Of a DNA stretch of 37,941 bases, positions 33,539-37,941 are shown in pieces (positions within the stretch are counted from its first letter, which is position 1; every line of letters starts with the position of its first letter). This stretch comes from Deltaproteobacteria bacterium (GTDB lineage Bacteria; Lernaellota; Lernaellaia; JACKCT01), in contig JADLEX010000065.1 of assembly GCA_020845895.1 (NCBI GenBank), positions 1-37,941 of the forward strand. Reading direction: 5' to 3'. Under the pieces are notes generated by a model. It had not been told where the DNA came from. It ran no database searches and was given only the letters and a program-made list of their open reading frames with translations. The translations under genes and the position numbers were made by a program.

Positions 33539-36094
33539 TCAGACTTCTTCCGAGCCGTCGTCGGGTTCGTCTTTGCCCGCGTCTTCCATGCGCGCGTCTT
33601 CGGCGAACGGCGAACCCGTCTCAATCGGCGCGGGTGGATGTGGCGGCGCCTCGGGAAGGTCCTCGTCGCGATCGGGGTCTTCGAGGCGCGATACCGCGAT
33701 CAGCCGGTCGTCGTCGGCCAGATCGACCAGACGCACGCCCTGCGTATTGCGGCCGATGACGCTGATGTGCTCGACTTCGATGCGAATGATCTTTCCGCTC
33801 GCCGAGATCATCATCAAGTGCTCGCCGTCGCCGACCTGCATCACGGCCACCACGTCGCCGTTGCGCTCGGTGGTCTTGATCGTGATGACGCCGCGGCCGG
33901 CCCGGCCCTGGGTCGGATATTCGTCGAGCGGACTGCGTTTGCCGTAGCCGTTTTCGCAGATCGTCAGCACCGACTTCTCGGGTGCGATCACGCACGCGTC
34001 CACCACCGCGTCGCCCTCTTCGATCGCGATGGCCTTGACACCGCGCGCCGTACGGCCCATCGGGCGAACGTCGTCCTCGGCGAAACGAATGGACAAACCG
34101 CCGCGCGTCGCGACCAAAATGTCCTGCGTGCCGTCGGAAAGCCCGGCGAAAACGAGATCGTCGTCCTCCTCGAGGTCGAGCGCGATGATCCCCGCGTTGC
34201 GGACGTTGGAGAACGCCATCAGGTCGGTCTTCTTGATGAAGCCGCGCCGAGTGACCATGACGATGTAGCGGCCCTCGACGAATTCGCGGACCGGCAGGAT
34301 CGCCTGCACCTTTTCCTTGGCGTCGGACAGATCGATCAGGTTGATGACCGGCCGGCCCCGGCTCGCGCGGCCCGCCATGGGAATCTGATAGACCTTCAGC
34401 CAGTAGAGCTTTCCAAGGTTGGTGAAGACGAGGAAATAGTTGTGCGTGGTGGCGACGTAGAGCTGTTCGACGAAGTCGCCTTCCTTCGTCTCCATGCCGA
34501 TCACGCCCTTGCCGCCGCGCCGCTGCGCGCGGAACTCCGTGAGCGGATTGCGTTTGATGTAGCCCTCGTGGCTGACGGTGACGACCATGTCCTCTTCGGC
34601 GATCAGGTCCTCGACCGTGAATTCGCCGTCGTCGTCCACGATCACCGTGCGGCGCTCGTCGGCATAGCGTTCACGCAGTTCCCGGAACTCGTCCACGATG
34701 ATGCCGCGCAGCAGATTCGCGTCGCCCAGCACCTGCGCGAGCCACGCGATGCGCTCGAGCAGTTCGTTGTACTCGGCCTGTAGCTTCTCGCGTTCGAGGC
34801 CCGTCAGTCGCGCGAGGCGCATGTCCAAAATCGCCTGCGCCTGCCGGTCGGAGAGCGTGAAACCGGCCATGAGGGCGTCGCGGGCCTCGTCCTGCGTGCG
34901 CGAGGCGCGGATCGTCGTGATGATCGCGTCGATGTGGTCGAGGGCGAGCAGCAGTCCTTCGAGGATGTGCGCGCGCGCCTCTGCCTCGCGCTTCTCGAAT
35001 CGGCACCGCCGCGTGACGACCTCTCGACGGTGCTCCAGAAATTCCTCGAGCATCTCCTTGAGCGAAAGCGTCCGCGGCCGCCCGCCGACGATGGCGAGCA
35101 TGTTGATGCCGAAGGTGATCGAGCACTGCGTCAGACCGTAGAGCTGGTTGACGATGACGTTCGACGCCGCGTCGCGCTTGAGGTCGATGACGACGCGCAG
35201 ACCGTCCTTGTCCGACTCGTCGCGCAGATCCGAAACGCCCTCGATCCTCTTGTCACGAACGCACTGCGCGATCTCCTCCATGAGCCGCGCCTTGTTGACC
35301 TGAAACGGCACCTCCGAGATGACGACCGACTCGCGCTCGGTCTTCGGGTGCGTCTCGATGTCGATCTTCGCGCGCACCGTGACCTTGCCGCGCCCGGTGG
35401 CGTATGCCTCGTAGATGCCCTGGCGTCCGTAGATGAAGCCGGCCGTGGGGAAGTCGGGGCCGGGGATGTGGGCGATGAGGTCGCGCAGCTCCATCGCGGG
35501 GTTTTCGGCCAGCGCGATGAGCGCCGAGAGCAGTTCGCCCAGATTGTGCGGAGGGATTTTGGTCGCCATGCCGACGGCGATGCCCTCGGAGCCGTTCATG
35601 AGCAAGTTGGGCACGCGGGTGGGCAGAACGGTCGGTTCGAGCTTCTTCTCGTCGTAGCTCGGCTTCCAGTCCACGGTCTCTTTTTCGATGTCGGCCAGAA
35701 TCTCGGACGACACGCGCCGGAGACGCACCTCGGTGTATCGCATGGCCGCGGGGGGATCGCCGTCGATCGAGCCGAAATTCCCCTGCCCGTCCACGAGCAG
35801 GTATCGCATCGAAAAGTCCTGCGCCATGCGCACGAGCGAATCGTAAATGGCCGCGTCGCCGTGTGGATGGAGCTGACCCATGACGTCGCCGACCACGCGC
35901 GCCGACTTCACGTACGACCGGTTGTAGTGGTGCGACGCCTCGTGCATCGAATAGAGGATGCGCCGGTGAACGGGCTTGAGCCCGTCGCGCACGTCGGGCA
36001 GCGCGCGACCGACGATGACGCTCATGGCGTAATCGAGATAACTCGACCGGATCTCGTCCTCGATATTCGTCGCGATTTTCTGGTCGGAAACCAT
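33539..36094 (-). CDS. gyrA: DNA gyrase subunit A
   Basis: An 851-residue type IIA topoisomerase subunit. The winged-helix catalytic part has [16 protein letters not shown] and Tyr120 in AMRYTE as the DNA-cleaving tyrosine. The GyrA box QRRGGKG (524-530) and six-bladed C-terminal domain identify GyrA rather than ParC, so it can wrap DNA and introduce negative supercoils with GyrB (not in the window). The quinolone region reads [11 protein letters not shown]: Ala81 stands at E. coli Ser83 and Asp85 at Asp87. The C-terminal tail is acidic and Pro-rich (about 50 residues). ATG 36094 precedes the family N-terminus; a longer upstream frame is not protein-like. Confidence 0.97.
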   Translation of the reverse strand: MVSDQKIATNIEDEIRSSYLDYAMSVIVGRALPDVRDGLKPVHRRILYSMHEASHHYNRSYVKSARVVGDVMGQLHPHGDAAIYDSLVRMAQDFSMRYLLVDGQGNFGSIDGDPPAAMRYTEVRLRRVSSEILADIEKETVDWKPSYDEKKLEPTVLPTRVPNLLMNGSEGIAVGMATKIPPHNLGELLSALIALAENPAMELRDLIAHIPGPDFPTAGFIYGRQGIYEAYATGRGKVTVRAKIDIETHPKTERESVVISEVPFQVNKARLMEEIAQCVRDKRIEGVSDLRDESDKDGLRVVIDLKRDAASNVIVNQLYGLTQCSITFGINMLAIVGGRPRTLSLKEMLEEFLEHRREVVTRRCRFEKREAEARAHILEGLLLALDHIDAIITTIRASRTQDEARDALMAGFTLSDRQAQAILDMRLARLTGLEREKLQAEYNELLERIAWLAQVLGDANLLRGIIVDEFRELRERYADERRTVIVDDDGEFTVEDLIAEEDMVVTVSHEGYIKRNPLTEFRAQRRGGKGVIGMETKEGDFVEQLYVATTHNYFLVFTNLGKLYWLKVYQIPMAGRASRGRPVINLIDLSDAKEKVQAILPVREFVEGRYIVMVTRRGFIKKTDLMAFSNVRNAGIIALDLEEDDDLVFAGLSDGTQDILVATRGGLSIRFAEDDVRPMGRTARGVKAIAIEEGDAVVDACVIAPEKSVLTICENGYGKRSPLDEYPTQGRAGRGVITIKTTERNGDVVAVMQVGDGEHLMMISASGKIIRIEVEHISVIGRNTQGVRLVDLADDDRLIAVSRLEDPDRDEDLPEAPPHPPAPIETGSPFAEDARMEDAGKDEPDDGSEEV

Positions 36095-36182
36095 GTTCGT
36101 CCGATCTGGGTGGTGAAGCGACGCGGCAACCGGAAACGGCCGCCAAACGGCGCGCGCCCGTGTTTCGCGTTCGTGGCGCGCC

Positions 36183-36211
36183 TTTGTACGAAACGCCGCG
36201 CGAGGGGTCAA
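36183..36211 (-). promoter_or_regulatory. gyrA promoter
   Basis: On the minus strand TTGACC (36211-36206) and TACAAA (36188-36183) are exactly 17 bases apart. The leader would be about 80 bases. The region between this and the FadL gene is divergent and GC-rich. Confidence 0.6.
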
Positions 36212-36276
36212 GTTGGCCGGCGGGCCGATGAACTGGGGCTTGCGTGCCGTTCCGGGATTCTGATAAGGCCGGGGGA

Positions 36277-37581
36277 GTGATCAAACGTCCGACCACTTGG
36301 CTTGTCGTCGCATTGGCGCTCGCGTTCGCTCGCCCCGCCGAGGCGCGGAACTATCAGAACTACCCCATCGGCGAGCGGGCGGCGGGGATCGGCGGCGCGT
36401 ACATCGGCATCGCCGACGACGCCTCGGGCGCGTACCACAACCCGGCCGGGCTCGCCCTCGCCGGGTACAACCAGTTCAGCCTGACGGGCACGGTGTACGG
36501 CTACTCACGGACGCGATACGAAAACGTCGCCATCTTCGGCGCCGACGGCACGAGCGGCAGCCTCGAAACATTTTACGCGAACCCCAATTTTTTCGGCACG
36601 GTCTATCGCCTCGACCGGGCGGACGACGCCGCGCCGACCTTCGCGTTTTCGATCGTCACGCCCGACTTTTCCGTCACGCACAGCCAGCTCGATCTGGAAG
36701 GCGGAGTGGTCACCGCCGCGTCCGACGAGCGCGTGCAGACGTACTGGTTCGGGCCGTCGTACGCGCGACGGCTGTCGAAAACCGCGGCGCTCGGGGCGAC
36801 AGCCTATGGGCTGTTCGGGCAAGAGCAGTACGACTCGCAGTGGTCCGGCAAGATCGGGCCCGACGAACTCGACGTGCTCGACGACCGGATCCGGCTGATG
36901 GGCTTCTCGTCGGAAGATCGCCAGACGCTCGGCGTGCTGGCGTGCGTCGGGTTGCTCGCGCACTGGAAAGACGCGCGGCTCGGCCTCGTGGCGCGCTCGC
37001 CCTCGGCGCAGGTCTGGGGGAAGGGGCGCTACCTCTTCGAGTCGCTCTCCACGTATCAGGGACAGACCTTCGATGACGATGCAAACACGAAGTTCGCGCC
37101 CCGCCGCGTGGAACCGGCCATGCTCGGCGCGGGCGCGTCGTACGCGCTGGGGCCCGTGGTATTGGCCGCCGACGCCAAGTATCACACGGCGGCGTCTTAC
37201 GACGATGCGGACAAGTCGTCGGTGAAGCAGAAAATCGAACTGCGTCCTGTGGTGAACGTGAACCTCGGCGCGGAATGGAGCGTGAACCGAACGGTCGCGC
37301 TGCGCGGCGGGTTCTACACCAACGAGTCCGCGCTGCGCGCCGACCCCGCGAACGACACCCCCGCGATCGACATGAACGGCCTGACCGCCGGCGTCGGCAT
37401 CCTGCACAAACAGACGACGTTGAACGCGAGCATCAATTACAACTGGGGATCGGGTGAGACCTTCGTCGATTCACTGTCGGTCGAAAACGGCGACATCGTG
37501 ACGACGAGCCGCCGAATCGACATCACGGTCGAGGCCACCAACATCGTCCTCTCCACGACCTATCGATTCGGCGCACGGTGA
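36277..37581 (+). CDS. FadL/OmpP1/TodX family outer-membrane protein
   Basis: A protein of about 434 residues with a signal peptide ([20 protein letters not shown], cleavage near AEA-R). The mature start [20 protein letters not shown] followed by [15 protein letters not shown] is the hallmark of the OmpP1/FadL hydrophobic-compound transport porins: an N-terminal plug segment with the NPAGL motif, then alternating beta strands to a terminal strand ending in Phe-Gly-Ala-Arg (TTYRFGAR), with the aromatic close to the end as in outer-membrane barrels. GTG 36277 puts the positive charges directly before the hydrophobic core; a GTG at 36244 is the alternative. It probably takes up fatty acids or hydrocarbons, or another hydrophobic compound. 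Confidence 0.85.
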   Translation: MIKRPTTWLVVALALAFARPAEARNYQNYPIGERAAGIGGAYIGIADDASGAYHNPAGLALAGYNQFSLTGTVYGYSRTRYENVAIFGADGTSGSLETFYANPNFFGTVYRLDRADDAAPTFAFSIVTPDFSVTHSQLDLEGGVVTAASDERVQTYWFGPSYARRLSKTAALGATAYGLFGQEQYDSQWSGKIGPDELDVLDDRIRLMGFSSEDRQTLGVLACVGLLAHWKDARLGLVARSPSAQVWGKGRYLFESLSTYQGQTFDDDANTKFAPRRVEPAMLGAGASYALGPVVLAADAKYHTAASYDDADKSSVKQKIELRPVVNVNLGAEWSVNRTVALRGGFYTNESALRADPANDTPAIDMNGLTAGVGILHKQTTLNASINYNWGSGETFVDSLSVENGDIVTTSRRIDITVEATNIVLSTTYRFGAR

Positions 37582-37642
37582 CAGATGGAACGGTTCTACG
37601 CCCGTGGGGTCGTGGGTCAGTTTTGCGCCGAGCGATTCGATT

Positions 37643-37779
37643 GTCATTCCGTCCGGAGCGATGCGGAGCGGAGAGCCAGCCCTGAGCGAAGTCGAAGGGA
37701 ATCCCTTTGATTCGCGAAGTGGGAAGGGATTCCTCGACTCTCCGCCTCGCCGTCGCTTCGGCGGATCGCTCGGAATGAC
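37643..37779. repeat. Palindromic dispersed repeat with GTCATTCCG ends
   Basis: Ends are GTCATTCCG (37643-37651) and CGGAATGAC (37771-37779). Inside, GGAATCCCTT (37698-37707) pairs with AAGGGATTCC (37724-37733), and CCTGAGCGAAGTCGAAGG is present. Elements with this core (AGCGAAGTCGAAGGGAATCC style) are scattered through many bacterial genomes and give spurious peptides. It is a non-coding, REP/MITE-like repeat. Confidence 0.75.
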
Positions 37780-37852
37780 GTCGCACGCGTTAAACTGACC
37801 CACTACCTTTTCGTCCCCAAATCCGCGATTGATTTTGATCGGCAATAAAAAA

Positions 37853-37911
37853 CCTCGTTGAATCCGGTAGGATGGCGTTGCTGAGACGCTCCGCAGATTT
37901 CACCAACGAGG
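37853..37911 (+). promoter_or_regulatory. Leader inverted repeat covering the ribosome site
   Basis: CCTCGTTG (37853-37860) is complementary to CAACGAGG (37904-37911), which includes most of the ribosome site GAGGTG (37908-37913) of the next start. A smaller GCGT/ACGC pair lies in between. Folding would hide the ribosome site. Confidence 0.45.
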
Positions 37912-37918
37912 TGATTCC

Positions 37919-37941
37919 ATGATCGCGCAAACCGTCCTTCC
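37919..37941 (+). CDS. Start of an unidentified gene, cut by window edge
   Basis: ATG at 37919 has GAGGTG five bases upstream and opens MIAQTVLP before the window ends. Eight residues do not allow a family call. A transposase is possible given the repeat nearby, but nothing visible decides this. Confidence 0.4.

Larger units (their letters stand above)
37582..37918. other. 337-base intergenic region at the right end
   Basis: No gene is seen. It contains a dispersed-type palindromic repeat (37643-37779) and an untranslated leader with an inverted repeat (37853-37911) in front of the start at 37919. Confidence 0.7.

Noticed and set aside
34934-36280. Long plus-strand frames opposite gyrA (also 33473-34783)
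   Set aside because: Both are shadows of the gyrA reading frame, with no ribosome site or domain.
37604-37845. Short frames at 37604-37798 (+) and 37471-37845 (-)
   Set aside because: They come from the dispersed repeat, whose translation (SEVEG, FDFAQG type peptides) recurs spuriously in many genomes.
1-37941. CRISPR array, prophage, rRNA or plasmid origin
   Set aside because: No regularly spaced repeats with unique spacers, no phage structural genes, no rRNA sequence and no iteron-type origin were seen.

Overview
The window is GC-rich DNA (roughly two thirds G+C by eye) from what looks like a free-living Gram-negative bacterium. An outer-membrane FadL-type porin, a metzincin protease with a hydrophobic-plus-arginine C-terminal tail, an Asp/Cys-rich secreted protein and the gene order yebC-ruvC-ruvA-ruvB fit the Myxococcota / former Deltaproteobacteria or a related lineage such as Lernaellota. 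This placement is an inference from gene style only. Coding is dense, starts are often TTG or GTG, and neighbours often overlap by 4 or 11 bases.

Layout. 1-313: a transposase-like fragment cut by the left edge, then tRNA-Thr(CGT) on the minus strand with a clear promoter. 436-4670: two tandem membrane acyltransferase-like genes and a GT-C type membrane glycosyltransferase, all plus. 4686-10841: one very large minus-strand gene for a pentapeptide-repeat, transmembrane, many-TPR protein. 10942-14320: a minus-strand glycan operon (GT2, asparagine synthase-like amidotransferase, GT2). 14551-17135: sfsA, with a near-consensus promoter and tandem 22-bp repeats, followed by a YfhO-like membrane protein. 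17355-20862: yebC, ruvC, ruvA, ruvB and a low-molecular-weight protein tyrosine phosphatase, a tightly packed plus-strand operon. 20859-23934: a minus-strand three-gene operon (cyclic-2,3-diphosphoglycerate-synthase-like GTPase, exported protein of unknown function, exported metzincin protease) coupled by ATGA overlaps. 23935-24679: a long non-coding stretch with a palindromic MITE-like element and possible gene remnants. 24680-25936: a TetR regulator and a variant elongation factor P. 26171-29180: a Wzz-type chain-length determinant, an Asp/Cys-rich secreted protein and a small hypothetical protein. 29199-30656: an exported ankyrin-repeat protein (minus). 30740-33476: a two-gene plus-strand module of a P-loop ATPase and a TPR protein with a STAND-like N-terminal domain. 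33539-36094: gyrA (minus). 36277-37581: a FadL/OmpP1 porin. 37582-37941: a dispersed palindromic repeat and the start of an unidentified gene cut by the right edge.

Themes. Many genes serve cell-surface or extracellular glycans (acyltransferases, GT-C, two GT2, AsnB-like, Wzz-like, perhaps YfhO-like). A housekeeping core handles recombination (Ruv), DNA supercoiling (GyrA) and translation (EF-P, tRNA). The least explained parts are the ATPase/TPR pair at 30740-33476, which has the look of a STAND-type signalling or conflict module, the giant pentapeptide-TPR protein, and the palindromic element at 24141-24353.
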